Shown here piece after piece: positions 8,137-17,823 of a stretch of DNA of 64,000 nt (positions are counted from its first letter, which is position 1; the number at the start of each line of letters is the position of its first letter). Source of the DNA: Cellulomonas sp. URHE0023. Its GTDB lineage: Bacteria > Actinomycetota > Actinomycetes > Actinomycetales > Cellulomonadaceae. The position numbers were made by a program, and so were the translations under genes. The notes under the pieces were generated by a model. It was given only the letters and a program-made list of their open reading frames with translations. It ran no database searches and was not told the origin of the DNA. The stretch is from assembly GCF_000688475.1 (NCBI RefSeq), contig NZ_JIAN01000005.1:1240001-1304000 (forward strand), read 5' to 3'.

Positions 8137-9134
8137 GCACTCCCGGAGGCATGGGCGCGGGGTCGGAGGACGACGAGCAGTTCCGCGCGCCCGACGACAC
8201 GATCACCACGCGCGCGGACCTGAACGAGATCTACCTGCCCGACGGGGAGGTCGAGCTCGCGGTAGGGGTCGACGTCGCGGACGTGAACCCCGATCTCGCC
8301 GACCCGACGAAGGTCGCCGAGATGATCGCGCCCGACCGCGCGATCCAGACCGAGGTCGGCCAGTCGCTGCTCTCGATGAACGACGTGACCGTGAAGTTCG
8401 GCGGCCTCACCGCGCTGGACGGCGTCTCGTTCGACATCCGCCGCGGCGAGATCCTCGGCCTGATCGGTCCCAACGGCGCCGGCAAGACCACGTGCTTCAA
8501 CACCATGACGGGCATCTACCGGCCGTCGTCGGGAAGCGTCGTGTTCGACGGGAAGACGATCGGCGCGATCAAGCGCAACCAGATCACCCGGCTCGGCATC
8601 GCCCGCACGTTCCAGAACATCCGGCTGTTCAGCGACATGACGGCCCTGGAGAACGTGGTGGTCGGCACCGACGCACGGCACAGGACGTCGGTCCCCGGGG
8701 CCGTGTTCCGCAGCCGTCGCCACCGCGCCGAGGAGCGTGACGCGCTGGAGCGCGCGATGGCGCTGCTGGAGTTCGTCGGCATCGGCAAGCGCGCGACCCA
8801 GCAGGCCCGCAACCTCCCGTACGGTGACCAGCGCCGGCTTGAGATCGCGCGCGCGCTCGCCACGGAACCCAAGCTGCTCTGCCTCGACGAGCCCGCCGCA
8901 GGGTTCAACCCCGCCGAGAAGCAGCAGCTGATGGACCTCATCCGCAAGATCCGCGACGACGGGTTCACGGTCCTGCTCATCGAGCACGACATGCGCCTCG
9001 TGATGGGCGTGACCGACCGGGTCGTCGTCCTGGAGTTCGGCCGCAAGATCGCCGACGGCCTACCCGCGGACGTCTCCGCGGACCCGGCCGTCGTCGCCGC
9101 CTACCTGGGGGTGCCCGACGATGCCACTGCTTGA
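8133..9134 (+). CDS. livG: Branched-chain amino-acid ABC transporter ATPase LivG, with acidic N-terminal extension
   Basis: This is an ATP-binding subunit of the liv importer. The ABC core starts only near residue 78 ([19 protein letters not shown]). It has Walker A GPNGAGKT at 112-119, a LivG-type signature region [16 protein letters not shown] and Walker [11 protein letters not shown]. At 333 residues it is about 75 longer than usual. The extra N-terminus is acidic and begins at an ATG that overlaps the livM stop and has a GGGAGG site, so it is probably translated. Its function is unknown. The 3' end overlaps livF by 14 bases. Confidence 0.93.
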   Translation: MSTPGGMGAGSEDDEQFRAPDDTITTRADLNEIYLPDGEVELAVGVDVADVNPDLADPTKVAEMIAPDRAIQTEVGQSLLSMNDVTVKFGGLTALDGVSFDIRRGEILGLIGPNGAGKTTCFNTMTGIYRPSSGSVVFDGKTIGAIKRNQITRLGIARTFQNIRLFSDMTALENVVVGTDARHRTSVPGAVFRSRRHRAEERDALERAMALLEFVGIGKRATQQARNLPYGDQRRLEIARALATEPKLLCLDEPAAGFNPAEKQQLMDLIRKIRDDGFTVLLIEHDMRLVMGVTDRVVVLEFGRKIADGLPADVSADPAVVAAYLGVPDDATA

Positions 9135-9840
9135 GCTGAAGGACCTGACCGTCGCCTACGGACGGATCGAGGCGGTGCGGGGGATCTCCCTGACCGTCGA
9201 GGAAGGTGAGCTGGTCACGCTCATCGGCGCCAACGGCGCGGGCAAGACGACCACGATGCGTGCCGTCTCCGGCATCCGGCCCTTGTCGACCGGGTCGATC
9301 TGGTTCGACGGCCAGGACATCACCAAGATGAAGGCGCACATGCGCGTCCTCGCCGGGATCGTCCAGGCCCCCGAGGGCCGTGGCGTCTTCCCGGGGATGA
9401 CCGTCATGGAGAACCTCGAGATGGGCGCGTACGCCCGCACGTTCGACACCAAGGCCGAGCACGACTCGACGTTGGCGCGCGTGTTCGAGCTCTTCCCACG
9501 GCTCGAGGAGCGTCGGACGCAGGTCGGTGGAACGTTGTCGGGAGGCGAGCAGCAGATGCTCGCGATCGGCCGCGCGCTCATGGCCCGTCCACGGCTCCTG
9601 CTGCTCGACGAGCCGTCGATGGGCCTCGCCCCGCTGGTCATCCAGCAGATCTTCCGGATCATCACGGAGATCAACGCGACCGGAACCACGATCCTCCTGG
9701 TCGAGCAGAACGCTCAGCAGGCGCTGTCGCGATCGGACCGCGCCTACATCCTCGAGAGCGGCGAGGTGATCACGAGCGGCGGCGGCAAGGAGCTGCTCGC
9801 CGACCCGGCCGTCAAGCAGGCCTACCTCGGCGTCGCCTAG
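9121..9840 (+). CDS. livF: Branched-chain amino-acid ABC transporter ATPase LivF
   Basis: This is the second ATPase of the importer, 239 residues and of normal length. Walker A is GANGAGKT at 36-43, the signature LSGGEQQMLAIGRAL and Walker B LLLLDEPSMGL. The start lies inside the end of livG (14-base overlap), so synthesis is coupled. It is the last gene of the operon and is followed within 20 bases by a strong bidirectional terminator. Confidence 0.94.
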   Translation: MPLLELKDLTVAYGRIEAVRGISLTVEEGELVTLIGANGAGKTTTMRAVSGIRPLSTGSIWFDGQDITKMKAHMRVLAGIVQAPEGRGVFPGMTVMENLEMGAYARTFDTKAEHDSTLARVFELFPRLEERRTQVGGTLSGGEQQMLAIGRALMARPRLLLLDEPSMGLAPLVIQQIFRIITEINATGTTILLVEQNAQQALSRSDRAYILESGEVITSGGGKELLADPAVKQAYLGVA

Positions 9841-9858
9841 CCAGACCGTTCACCCGGT

Positions 9859-9902
9859 ACGACGAAGCCCCGCCCTCCTGATGGAGGGCGGGGCTTCGTC
9901 GT
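9859..9902. terminator. Bidirectional terminator between livF and rplI
   Basis: Arms 9859-9878 and 9883-9902 form a perfect 20-bp GC-rich stem with a TGAT loop. It lies between two convergent operons and can stop both. Confidence 0.9.
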
Positions 9903-9913
9903 GCGTGCTCAGC

Positions 9914-10363
9914 TCAGGCTGCGACGACCTTGACGGTCACCGTCGCGGCCACGTCTGCGTGCAGACGGACCGACACCTTGTACTCGCCGAGGGCCTTGAT
10001 CGGCTGACCGATCTCGACCTTGCGCTTGTCGATCTGCGGTGCGCCGGACTTCTTGACCGCCTCGGCGATCTCGGCGGTCGTGACGGCACCGAACAGACGG
10101 CCCGACTCGCCGGCCTTGGCGGTGACGACGACAGCCTTCGACTGAAGGGAGTCGCGAATCGCCTTGGCGTCGTCGAGCGTGGCGATCTCGCGGGCCTTGC
10201 GGGCCTTGCGGATCGCGGTGACGTCCTTCTCGGCGCCCTTGGTCCAGGGCGTCGCAAGGTTGCGCGGGACGAGGAAGTTACGGGCGTACCCGTCCTTGAC
10301 CTCGACCACGTCGCCGGGCTCACCGAGACCGGTGACCTCGTGGGTCAGGATGATCTTCGCCAT
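9914..10363 (-). CDS. rplI: 50S ribosomal protein L9
   Basis: L9 is a large-subunit protein that binds 23S rRNA and helps keep the reading frame. The 149 residues are full length, with the N-terminal domain [22 protein letters not shown], the central helix and a C-terminal domain. An AGGAG site precedes the ATG. It is the last gene of rpsF-ssb-rpsR-rplI, 14 bases after rpsR. Confidence 0.98.
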   Translation of the reverse strand: MAKIILTHEVTGLGEPGDVVEVKDGYARNFLVPRNLATPWTKGAEKDVTAIRKARKAREIATLDDAKAIRDSLQSKAVVVTAKAGESGRLFGAVTTAEIAEAVKKSGAPQIDKRKVEIGQPIKALGEYKVSVRLHADVAATVTVKVVAA

Positions 10364-10377
10364 GATGGTCTCCTCTC

Positions 10378-10614
10378 TCAGCGTGCCGACGACGAGTACG
10401 GCAGGAGTGCCATCTCGCGGGCGTTCTTGACGGCGCGCGCGATCGCGCGCTGCTCCTGGGTGGACACACCGGTCACTCGGCGAGCGCGGATCTTCCCGCG
10501 GTCAGAGATGAACTTGCGCAGCAGCGCAGTGTCCTTGTAGTCGACGACGTCGATCTTCGCCGCCTTGAGCGGGTTCAGCTTCTTCTTTGGCTTGCGGACC
10601 ACGGCCTTGGCCAT
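10378..10614 (-). CDS. rpsR: 30S ribosomal protein S18, cysteine-free form
   Basis: S18 is a small-subunit protein that pairs with S6. The 78 residues carry the conserved core [20 protein letters not shown] and end [10 protein letters not shown]. No Cys is present, so this is the zinc-independent form even though it lies in the main ribosomal operon. AAGGAG precedes the ATG. The 77 bases separating it from ssb contain a hairpin at 10639-10662 (CCCTGGGC/GCCCAGGG). Confidence 0.97.
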   Translation of the reverse strand: MAKAVVRKPKKKLNPLKAAKIDVVDYKDTALLRKFISDRGKIRARRVTGVSTQEQRAIARAVKNAREMALLPYSSSAR

Positions 10615-10691
10615 CGTGGTGCTCCTTGTCTGCTGGAGCCCTGGGCGTTGCCGTGCCCAGGGATGGGGAGTGTCGAAAAGTCAGGCGCCGA

Positions 10692-11219
10692 TCAGAACGG
10701 AGGCTCGTCGGAGTAGCCGGCGCCGCCGGACCCACCGGTGGGCGTGGCCCACGGGTCGTCCTGCTGGCTGCCGCCACCACCGCTGGAGCCACCGCCGCCA
10801 CCGTTGTAGCCGCCACCGCCGCCTCCGCCGAAGCCACCGCCGCCGCCACCCGAACGCTGAGTCCGGGTGACCTTGGCCGTGGCGTAGCGCAGGGACGGGC
10901 CGACCTCGTCGACCTGGAGCTCGTACACGGTGCGCTTCTCGCCCTCGCGGGTCTCATACGAGCGCTGCACGAGCCGGCCGGTCACGATGACGCGGGTGCC
11001 CTTGGTGAGTGACTCGGCGACCGACTCGGCCGCCTCCCGCCAGATGGAGCAGCGCAGGAACAGCGTGTCGCCGTCCTTCCACTCGTTGCTCTGGCGGTCG
11101 AACGTGCGGGGGGTGGACGCGACGGTGAAGTTCGCGACAGCAGCCCCCGAGGGGGTGAAGCGCAGCTCGGGATCCCCGGTCAGGTTCCCGATCACCGTGA
11201 TGACGGTCTCACCGCTCAT
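10692..11219 (-). CDS. ssb: Single-stranded DNA-binding protein
   Basis: SSB coats single-stranded DNA during replication and repair and recruits partner enzymes. The 175 residues comprise an OB fold (about 1-115, starting [21 protein letters not shown]), a long Gly-rich linker and an acidic-hydrophobic tip ending DEPPF, which replaces the classical DDDIPF. GAGGAG precedes the ATG. It lies between rpsF and rpsR as in most actinobacteria. Confidence 0.97.
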   Translation of the reverse strand: MSGETVITVIGNLTGDPELRFTPSGAAVANFTVASTPRTFDRQSNEWKDGDTLFLRCSIWREAAESVAESLTKGTRVIVTGRLVQRSYETREGEKRTVYELQVDEVGPSLRYATAKVTRTQRSGGGGGGFGGGGGGGYNGGGGGSSGGGGSQQDDPWATPTGGSGGAGYSDEPPF

Positions 11220-11297
11220 ACCCAGCTCCTCGCTCGTTCGGAATCAGTCAGTTGACGTGGGAGCGGACGCTACGTGCGACCACCCACATGCAGAAGA

Positions 11298-11591
11298 TCA
11301 GGCGTCGGCGCGCAGGACCTTGGTCCGCAGGACGACCTCGTTGAGGCCGAGCTGACGGTCGAGCTCCTTGGCGGTCGCGGGAGTCGCGTGGAAGTCGATG
11401 ACGGCGTAGATGCCCTCGGACTTCTTCTGGATGTCGTACGCCAGACGGCGACGGCCCCAGATGTCGACCTTGTCGACAGTGCCACCGTCGGTCTTGACGA
11501 CCGTCAGGTACTTGTCGAGCGACGGAGCAACGGTGCGCTCCTCGATCTCGGGGTCAAGGATGATCATGAGTTCGTACTGACGCAGGCTCAT
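11298..11591 (-). CDS. rpsF: 30S ribosomal protein S6
   Basis: S6 is the small-subunit partner of S18. The 97 residues contain [16 protein letters not shown] and the [11 protein letters not shown] segment. The start is ATG at 11591 because AGGAGG lies 5 bases upstream; a GTG two codons earlier falls inside that site. It is the first gene of the rpsF-ssb-rpsR-rplI operon, and the 203 bases upstream toward the PBP gene should hold the promoter. Confidence 0.97.
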   Translation of the reverse strand: MSLRQYELMIILDPEIEERTVAPSLDKYLTVVKTDGGTVDKVDIWGRRRLAYDIQKKSEGIYAVIDFHATPATAKELDRQLGLNEVVLRTKVLRADA

Positions 11592-11794
11592 ACCCACCTC
11601 CTCTGGTCTCAGCGGCCACGGTCGATCCGTGGCAGGAGGGTTCTTGTGCGTCGCTGCGCGTCGCCGGTGTCCGACGACGCCCGCACCTCCCGCCGATGGC
11701 GGCGGAACCTGCGGGCACAGCAGCCCCCAAGGCTACCCGGCGCAGGGCACCTGCCGAAATCGACTGTGCGCTGGCCGGGCGGCCCAGGAGCGGA

Positions 11795-14221
11795 TCAGGG
11801 TGCGGCGGGTGCCGCGGGAAGGGCCGGGGCGGGCGGCGTCGGGGTCGGGGTCGGCGTCGGGGCAGGCTTCGGGCCCGTCGAGATGACGAGGGTGACGGTC
11901 GCGTTGCTGTCCAGCACCGTCCCGCCGCCCGGGTCGACACGGATGACGCGACCGGTGGTCACCGTGTCGGAGGACTCTGCCGTGATGGTCGGGACGAGAC
12001 CCGCGTTCACGACCGTCGCCGTGGCGTCAGCCTCGAGCTTGCCCTCCATGCCCGAGGGCACGGCGACCTGCGTCGGCGCCTGCTGCGTCTCGACCGGCGC
12101 GGGAGCCGGTGTCGTCGTCTCGGGCGCCGCGGTCGGCTTCACCTTGCCGCCGACGTTCGCGCGCTCGGGGAACTCCATGACCGTCGCGTAGCTCGGCATG
12201 GCAAAGACGTTCTTCATGTACGACTGCCACAGGAACGCCGGGACGGAACCGCCGGTGACGCCCTGCTTCTTCGACGCCAGCTTGCTGACGTAGTCGATCG
12301 TGACGGTGCCGGCGTGCGGTTCCTCGTGGACCTGCTGGCTCAGGGAGACCTCGGTGACGACGTTCGGCGTGAAGCCGATGAACCATGCCGACTTCTGCTC
12401 CTGCTGGGTTCCGGTCTTGCCGGCGATCGGGCGGTCGAGCGGGCTGATCCACTGATGCGCCGTGCCGTGCTTGTCCTGCACCACCTGCTGCATCGCGAAG
12501 GCCACGTCCGCCATCACGTCCGGGGCGAACACCTCGACGCCCTTGGTGTCGGCGCTGAACACGACGTTCTTCTTCGAGTCGTTCACCGTGGCGACGATGT
12601 GCGCCGTGTGGTGCGTCCCGCCCGAGGCCAGCGTCCCGTACGCGTCGAGCATGTCGAGCGGGCGAACCGTCTCGGTGCCGAGCACGTTGGCGTTGTTGAT
12701 CTCCGGGTCCGGCACACCGGCCCGCGCGGCCACGTCGGCGGTCTTGTCCGAGCCGACCTGCATGTTGAGCTGCGCGTACACGGTGTTGACCGACTCCGCG
12801 GTGGCCTTCACCAGGTCGATCGTCCCCAGCGACTCGTTGCCGAAGTTCCCGACGATGCTGTCGCCGTTCGGGTCCCAGCCGGGGATCTTCATGTCGTCGC
12901 GACCGCTGAACTTGGTGGTGAGCGGGACGCCCTGCTCCAGGGCGGCGGTCAGGGTGAACGGCTTGAACGTCGAGCCCGCCTGGATCTTGTCGTACGCGAC
13001 CCGGTTGCGGGAGTCCACGAGGAAGTCAGGTCCGCCGTACAGGGCCAGGATCCCGCCGGTCGACGGGTCCATCGTGGAGATCGACGCGCGGATGTCCTCG
13101 TTCGGGACCGCACCGTCCTGGCCTTCGAGCGTGCCGGCGGCGAACTGGGTGGCCTGGTCGACAGCAGCGTTCTGCATGTCTTCCTTGATGGTCGTGACGA
13201 TCGAGAAGCCCCTGCGCTTGAGCTCGTCGTCGGAGACGTCGTAGGTCTTGAGCATCTCCTTGCGCACCATGTCGAGCAGGTAGCCGTTCGTGCCGGCCAT
13301 GGTGTTGGACTCGACGTACTGGATCGTCGGCGGGAAGACCATGGCGGCACGTGCCTCGCCGGTCACCCAGCCCTGCTCCACCATCGAGTCGAGGACGATG
13401 TTCCAGCGGGCCTCGGCCTTCTTCGGGTTGTTGGCCGGGTCCCAGTTGTTCGGCGACGGGATCACCGCGGCAAGGAGCGCGGCCTGCTCGACGGTCAGTG
13501 CCGAGGCGTCGACGCCGAAGTACGACTTTGCGGCGGCCTGGATCCCGTAGGAGTCGCGACCGTAGTAGATCGAGTTCAGGTAGTTGAGCATGATGTCGGG
13601 CTTGGTCTGCGTCTTGGCGATCTTGATCGCCATGAGCGTCTCCTTGGCCTTGCCCACGTAGTCGGTCGTCGTCGTGCCGACGTAGTACCGCTCGACGTAC
13701 TGCTGCGTGATGGTGGAGCCGCCGCGCGAGGTGCCGTGCTTGAGGTTGTCGATCAGGGCACTGCCCATCCCGGTGATCGAGATGCCGTTGTTGTTCGTAT
13801 AGAACGTCTTGTCCTCGGACGCCGCCGTCGCCTGCCCCACGTACACGGGGAGCGAGTTGTAGTCGTCGACGATCGTGCGCTTCTGGGTGGCGAACGTCCC
13901 CATGACGGAGCCAGGCGTGCCGTCGTCGTGCGGGGCGAAGTACACGGTGGTCGTCTGCATCTTGACGTCGTCCGCCGACGCGGAGGGCACCTCGATCAAC
14001 GCGTACGCCGCGACGACGACACCGGCACCGAGGAATGCCACGCCGAGCATGGTCCCGACCAGGACGCGCCACGACGGAAGCCAGCGGTGCAGGCCGTGGA
14101 AGCCGGTGCGCGGGTAGTCGAAGAACTTCGTCTTCTGCGTGGGACCCGTACGGCGCTTCGACCCGCGCGGGGCGCTGCGCCTGCTGCGTGCGGGCGTGGC
14201 CCTTCGGTTCGTGCTTGCCAA
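11795..14221 (-). CDS. Bifunctional penicillin-binding protein (PBP1A/PonA type) with PASTA domain
   Basis: This enzyme polymerises glycan strands and cross-links peptides in cell-wall synthesis. The 808 residues contain a basic cytoplasmic N-terminus, one membrane helix (about 52-75), a GT51 glycosyltransferase with catalytic Glu136 in SEDKTFY and RGGSTITQQ, and a transpeptidase with nucleophile Ser417 in STFK, SVN, and KTG near 602. These are followed by one PASTA-like domain and a Pro/Thr-rich tail. The start is TTG at 14221 with GGAAGG seven bases upstream. It lies upstream of rpsF on the same strand, as ponA does near rpsF in mycobacteria. Confidence 0.94.
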   Translation of the reverse strand: MASTNRRATPARSRRSAPRGSKRRTGPTQKTKFFDYPRTGFHGLHRWLPSWRVLVGTMLGVAFLGAGVVVAAYALIEVPSASADDVKMQTTTVYFAPHDDGTPGSVMGTFATQKRTIVDDYNSLPVYVGQATAASEDKTFYTNNNGISITGMGSALIDNLKHGTSRGGSTITQQYVERYYVGTTTTDYVGKAKETLMAIKIAKTQTKPDIMLNYLNSIYYGRDSYGIQAAAKSYFGVDASALTVEQAALLAAVIPSPNNWDPANNPKKAEARWNIVLDSMVEQGWVTGEARAAMVFPPTIQYVESNTMAGTNGYLLDMVRKEMLKTYDVSDDELKRRGFSIVTTIKEDMQNAAVDQATQFAAGTLEGQDGAVPNEDIRASISTMDPSTGGILALYGGPDFLVDSRNRVAYDKIQAGSTFKPFTLTAALEQGVPLTTKFSGRDDMKIPGWDPNGDSIVGNFGNESLGTIDLVKATAESVNTVYAQLNMQVGSDKTADVAARAGVPDPEINNANVLGTETVRPLDMLDAYGTLASGGTHHTAHIVATVNDSKKNVVFSADTKGVEVFAPDVMADVAFAMQQVVQDKHGTAHQWISPLDRPIAGKTGTQQEQKSAWFIGFTPNVVTEVSLSQQVHEEPHAGTVTIDYVSKLASKKQGVTGGSVPAFLWQSYMKNVFAMPSYATVMEFPERANVGGKVKPTAAPETTTPAPAPVETQQAPTQVAVPSGMEGKLEADATATVVNAGLVPTITAESSDTVTTGRVIRVDPGGGTVLDSNATVTLVISTGPKPAPTPTPTPTPPAPALPAAPAAP

Positions 14222-14475
14222 CGCGGTGCCTTCCGTCGATCAGTGTGGTCGCGGCGACGTGAGGCCCCGGTGATTCCGGGCAGGCCTCTGCCGACGGTGC
14301 CCAGTATGGAGGACTCTGCTGGGCGAACCCTGGGCCGTCGGGCCTGGGCGCCCACCCTTCACACGATCACTACCGCCTGCCCCGAGGCCCGCCGCAGACG
14401 GGCGGCCAGATGTGGCGCAGGTCACCTCACGGGAACGGGACTTGCCCTCTTCGCTCGACTCGACATACTCTCCAG

Positions 14476-14494
14476 ATGTATCGAGTTGATACAT
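14476..14494. promoter_or_regulatory. Probable PadR operator upstream of padR-ino1
   Basis: There is a perfect inverted repeat ATGTATC-GAGTT-GATACAT (7-bp arms, 5-base centre), flanked by a weaker outer ACTCTC/GAGAGT pair. It lies 32 bases before the padR start, where an autoregulatory PadR dimer would bind. The rest of the 304-base gap (14222-14525) shows no gene and should hold the divergent promoters of this operon and of the PBP gene. Confidence 0.65.
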
Positions 14495-14525
14495 CGAGAG
14501 TCGACAGCAAGCAGAGGAGGTGCCC

Positions 14526-15176
14526 GTGCGCGGTCGTTCCGACGTGCTCGAACCGGCAATCCTCGGGCTGCTGCACGAAGCTCCCATGCACGGCTACGAG
14601 CTGCGCAAGCGCCTCAACCTCGTGCTCGGCTCGTTCCGGGCACTGTCGTACGGCTCGCTCTACCCCTGCCTCAAGTCACTCGTGGACCGCGGCTGGATCC
14701 AGGGCACAGAGTCCGTCGTCGCACCCCACACCGTGGCGTCCAAGCGCGCACGTATCGTCTACCAGCTGACCGCCGACGGCAAGGAACACCTCCAGGAGAT
14801 CCTTGCCTCGTCCGGGCCGGCCACCTGGGAGGACGAGAACTTCGACGTCCGGTTCGCGTTCTTCGCGCAGACCGACGCCGAGACCCGGCTCCGGATCCTC
14901 GAAGGTCGGCGCACGCGCCTGACCGAACGTCTCGAGACGGTCCGCCAGTCCTTCGCCCGCACCCGCGAGCGCATGGACGAGTACACCCTCGAGCTCCAGC
15001 GGCACGGCCTCGAACAGGTCGAGCGTGAGGTCCGCTGGCTCGACGGGTTGATCGACAACGAGCGCGGCGTACGTCGCACCCGTCCTGCAGGCACCGGCCA
15101 TCCGGCCGTTGCTGACACCACCGCTGGTGACGACGACGTCGTACCACCGCGAACCACCGAGAAGGAGCGAGGATGA
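14526..15176 (+). CDS. PadR-family transcriptional regulator
   Basis: This is a winged-helix repressor of 216 residues. The N-terminal PadR domain shows [20 protein letters not shown] and [20 protein letters not shown]. An extended Vir-like C-terminal helical region follows, with a disordered tail. GTG at 14526 is chosen because AGGAGG ends five bases before it; an in-frame GTG at 14520 overlaps that site. The gene overlaps ino1 by 4 bases, so the regulator is coupled to inositol synthesis and probably controls it through the palindrome just upstream. The same padR-ino1 pairing occurs in mycobacteria. Confidence 0.9.
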   Translation: MRGRSDVLEPAILGLLHEAPMHGYELRKRLNLVLGSFRALSYGSLYPCLKSLVDRGWIQGTESVVAPHTVASKRARIVYQLTADGKEHLQEILASSGPATWEDENFDVRFAFFAQTDAETRLRILEGRRTRLTERLETVRQSFARTRERMDEYTLELQRHGLEQVEREVRWLDGLIDNERGVRRTRPAGTGHPAVADTTAGDDDVVPPRTTEKERG

Positions 15177-16264
15177 CCTCCATCCGCGTCGCCATCGTCG
15201 GCGTCGGCAACTGCGCCGCGTCGCTTGTCCAGGGCGTGCACTACTACGCCGACGCAGACGCCAACAGCACCGTGCCGGGTCTCATGCACGTGCAGTTCGG
15301 CGACTACCACGTCCGCGACATCGAGTTCGTCGCCGCGTTCGACGTGGACGCGAAGAAGGTCGGCTTCGACCTCTCCGAGGCCATCGGCGCCTCCGAGAAC
15401 AACACCATCAAGATCGCCGACGTCCCGCCGCTCGGCGTGACCGTGCAGCGTGGCGTGACCAACGACGGTCTCGGCAAGTACTACCGCGAGACCATCGAGG
15501 AGTCGGACGCCGAGCCGGTCGACATCGTCGCCGCCCTGCGCGAGGCCCGTGTCGACGTCCTGATCTGCTACCTGCCCGTCGGGTCCGAGATCGCCGCGAA
15601 GTACTACGCCCAGTGCGCGATCGACGCGAACGTCGCGTTCGTCAACGCCCTGCCCGTCTTCATCGCGTCCGACCCCGAGTGGGCCGCGAAGTTCGAGGCC
15701 GCCGGCGTCCCGATCGTCGGCGACGACATCAAGTCGCAGGTCGGCGCGACCATCACGCACCGCGTCCTCGCGAAGCTCTTCGAAGACCGTGGCGTCGTGC
15801 TGGACCGCACGTACCAGCTGAACGTCGGCGGCAACATGGACTTCAAGAACATGCTCGAGCGCGACCGCCTGGAGTCCAAGAAGCTCTCTAAGACGCAGGC
15901 CGTCACCTCCAACCTGACCGGCCCGCTGGGCGGCAAGAAGGAGGACCGCAACGTCCACATCGGCCCGTCGGACTACGTCGCCTGGCTCGACGACCGCAAG
16001 TGGGCCTACGTCCGCCTCGAGGGTCGCGCGTTCGGCGAGGTGCCCCTGAACCTCGAGTACAAGCTCGAGGTCTGGGACTCGCCCAACTCGGCCGGCATCA
16101 TCATCGACGCCCTGCGCGCCGCGAAGATCGCCAAGGACCGCGGCGTCGGTGGCCCGATCCTGTCGGCGTCCACGTACTTCATGAAGTCCCCGCCGGTCCA
16201 GATGGAGGACACCCTCGGTCGCTCCGAGCTCGAGGCCTTCATCGCCGGCGAGCGCGACCGCTGA
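15173..16264 (+). CDS. ino1: Inositol-3-phosphate synthase
   Basis: The enzyme converts glucose 6-phosphate to myo-inositol 3-phosphate with NAD, the first step toward phosphatidylinositol and mycothiol. The 363 residues match the short actinobacterial form. They have an N-terminal NAD-binding motif [13 protein letters not shown], the segment [21 protein letters not shown], and [17 protein letters not shown] near 184. The start overlaps the padR stop and is preceded by AAGGAG. A strong terminator follows about 100 bases downstream. Confidence 0.95.
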   Translation: MTSIRVAIVGVGNCAASLVQGVHYYADADANSTVPGLMHVQFGDYHVRDIEFVAAFDVDAKKVGFDLSEAIGASENNTIKIADVPPLGVTVQRGVTNDGLGKYYRETIEESDAEPVDIVAALREARVDVLICYLPVGSEIAAKYYAQCAIDANVAFVNALPVFIASDPEWAAKFEAAGVPIVGDDIKSQVGATITHRVLAKLFEDRGVVLDRTYQLNVGGNMDFKNMLERDRLESKKLSKTQAVTSNLTGPLGGKKEDRNVHIGPSDYVAWLDDRKWAYVRLEGRAFGEVPLNLEYKLEVWDSPNSAGIIIDALRAAKIAKDRGVGGPILSASTYFMKSPPVQMEDTLGRSELEAFIAGERDR

Positions 16265-16362
16265 CTGAGGTGCAGCTACCGGTGATCGCGCGTCAGCGCA
16301 CTCGCTCGTAGCGCAACGGCGGCGCAGCGCTCACCCGAGCGCGACCTCCGTGAACGACACAG

Positions 16363-16395
16363 AAGGAGCGCACCCCGCACCGGGGTGCGCTCCTT
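16363..16395 (+). terminator. Rho-independent terminator after ino1
   Basis: A perfect 15-bp stem AAGGAGCGCACCCCG / CGGGGTGCGCTCCTT has a CAC loop. It ends the padR-ino1 operon before the MFS gene. Confidence 0.88.
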
Positions 16396-16512
16396 TCGTC
16401 GTCGCATGACCGGCGCGCTCGGCGCAGGCGCCCGAACACGGCGGTGACGGCCGGTGGACGCACGGGCAGCGTTTTGAGGTACGCGCGGGGAGTCGGGTGC
16501 GAGGATGTCCGC

Positions 16513-17823
16513 GTGCAGGTGATCGCCGACCTCAAGGCCCTGTGGCCGTTGCGGGACTTCCGCAAGCTGTTCGCTGTCCGGCTGGTCAGCCAGGCGGCCG
16601 ACGGCATGTTCCAGGTCGGGCTGGCCACCCTGTTCTTCTTCTCCCCCGAGAAGGCCAGCACGGCGTCCGGCGTCGCGATCGCGTTCGCTGTGCTGCTGCT
16701 CCCGTTCACGATCGTGGGACCGTGGGCCGGCGTCCTGCTGGACCGGTGGCGCCGCCGGCAGGTGCTGTTCGTCGGCAACCTCGTGCGGGTCGGTCTCACG
16801 ACGCTGATCGCGACCATCATGCTGACGGCGGGCGTGACGCCTGCCGTGTACGTGCTGGCGCTGGCCAACCTCTCGGTCAACCGGTTCCTGCTGTCCGCCC
16901 TGTCCGCGTCCCTGCCGCGCACCGTCGACGGTCCGCTCCTGCTCACCGCCAACTCACTGACGCCGACGCTCGGCGCCGCCGCCGCTGGACTGGGAGGCGC
17001 GGTCGGGCTCGTCCTCGGGTTCGTGCTCCCCGAGGGACGTGGGCGTGACGCGACCGCACTCATCGTCGCGGCGTGCGTCATGGCGACCGCAGCGCTCCTG
17101 TCCACGCGGCTGGGCAAGAACCGGCTCGGTCCTGACGAGCGTGCCGATGCCGCCCAGCTCCGTGCCCAGCTCGGTCTCATCTTCCGTGGCTTCGTGGTCG
17201 GCGCCAGGTACCTGATCGCTCGCCGCACACCGGCCCGGGCGCTCGGGATCATGGCCGTGCACCGGTTCATCTACGGCGTGACCTTCATCGCGAGCATCCT
17301 CATCGCCCGCAACCTGCTCAGCGACCCGGCGGACACCAGTGACGGGCTGAAGACGTTCGCGACGATTCTCGGGGCGTCGGCGCTCGGGTTCTTCCTCTCC
17401 GTGATCGTCACACCGGTGGTCGCGCGACGCACCGGACCGCAGGTCTGGATCGTGTCCTGCCTGCTGCTCGCCGCGGCCAGCCAGCTGCTGCTCGCGACGT
17501 CGTCGTCGCGTGCCGTGGTGCTCGCCGCCGCCCTGCTGCTGGGGCTCGCGGCACAGGGCGCCAAGATCGCGGTGGACACGATCGTGCAGCGGGACACCGA
17601 CGACCTCTACCGCGGCCGGGCGTTCGCGCTCTACGACGTCCTCTACAACGCGGCGTTCGTCGGAGCTGCCGCGCTCGGCGCGCTCACGCTGCCGGACACC
17701 GGCTACTCGCGAGGACTCTTCGTCATCCTGGCCGTGGGCTACGTGGTGAGCGCCCTGGTCTTCGGCCTGGCCTCACGCGGCGTCGGCTCGAAGGCCGTCG
17801 CCGAGGAACCGGTTGCCGCGTGA
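16513..17823 (+). CDS. MFS transporter
   Basis: This is a major facilitator membrane transporter of 436 residues with about twelve hydrophobic helices. The loop LLDRWRRRQVLFVGN matches the conserved DRxxRR-type motif after helix 2. The frame is open to 16444, but GTG at 16513 is chosen because GAGGA lies seven bases upstream and the earlier residues are not transporter-like. The substrate cannot be inferred. Its stop overlaps the start of the LOV phosphatase gene (GTGA), so the two are probably co-transcribed. Confidence 0.85.
   Translation: MQVIADLKALWPLRDFRKLFAVRLVSQAADGMFQVGLATLFFFSPEKASTASGVAIAFAVLLLPFTIVGPWAGVLLDRWRRRQVLFVGNLVRVGLTTLIATIMLTAGVTPAVYVLALANLSVNRFLLSALSASLPRTVDGPLLLTANSLTPTLGAAAAGLGGAVGLVLGFVLPEGRGRDATALIVAACVMATAALLSTRLGKNRLGPDERADAAQLRAQLGLIFRGFVVGARYLIARRTPARALGIMAVHRFIYGVTFIASILIARNLLSDPADTSDGLKTFATILGASALGFFLSVIVTPVVARRTGPQVWIVSCLLLAAASQLLLATSSSRAVVLAAALLLGLAAQGAKIAVDTIVQRDTDDLYRGRAFALYDVLYNAAFVGAAALGALTLPDTGYSRGLFVILAVGYVVSALVFGLASRGVGSKAVAEEPVAA

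Noticed and set aside
11696..15028. Very long open frame (1110 codons) on the + strand across the PBP and padR genes
   Set aside because: It is a high-GC shadow of the PBP gene on the opposite strand. Composition is Arg- and Gly-rich with no motif or ribosome site, while the minus strand holds clear GT51 and transpeptidase motifs.
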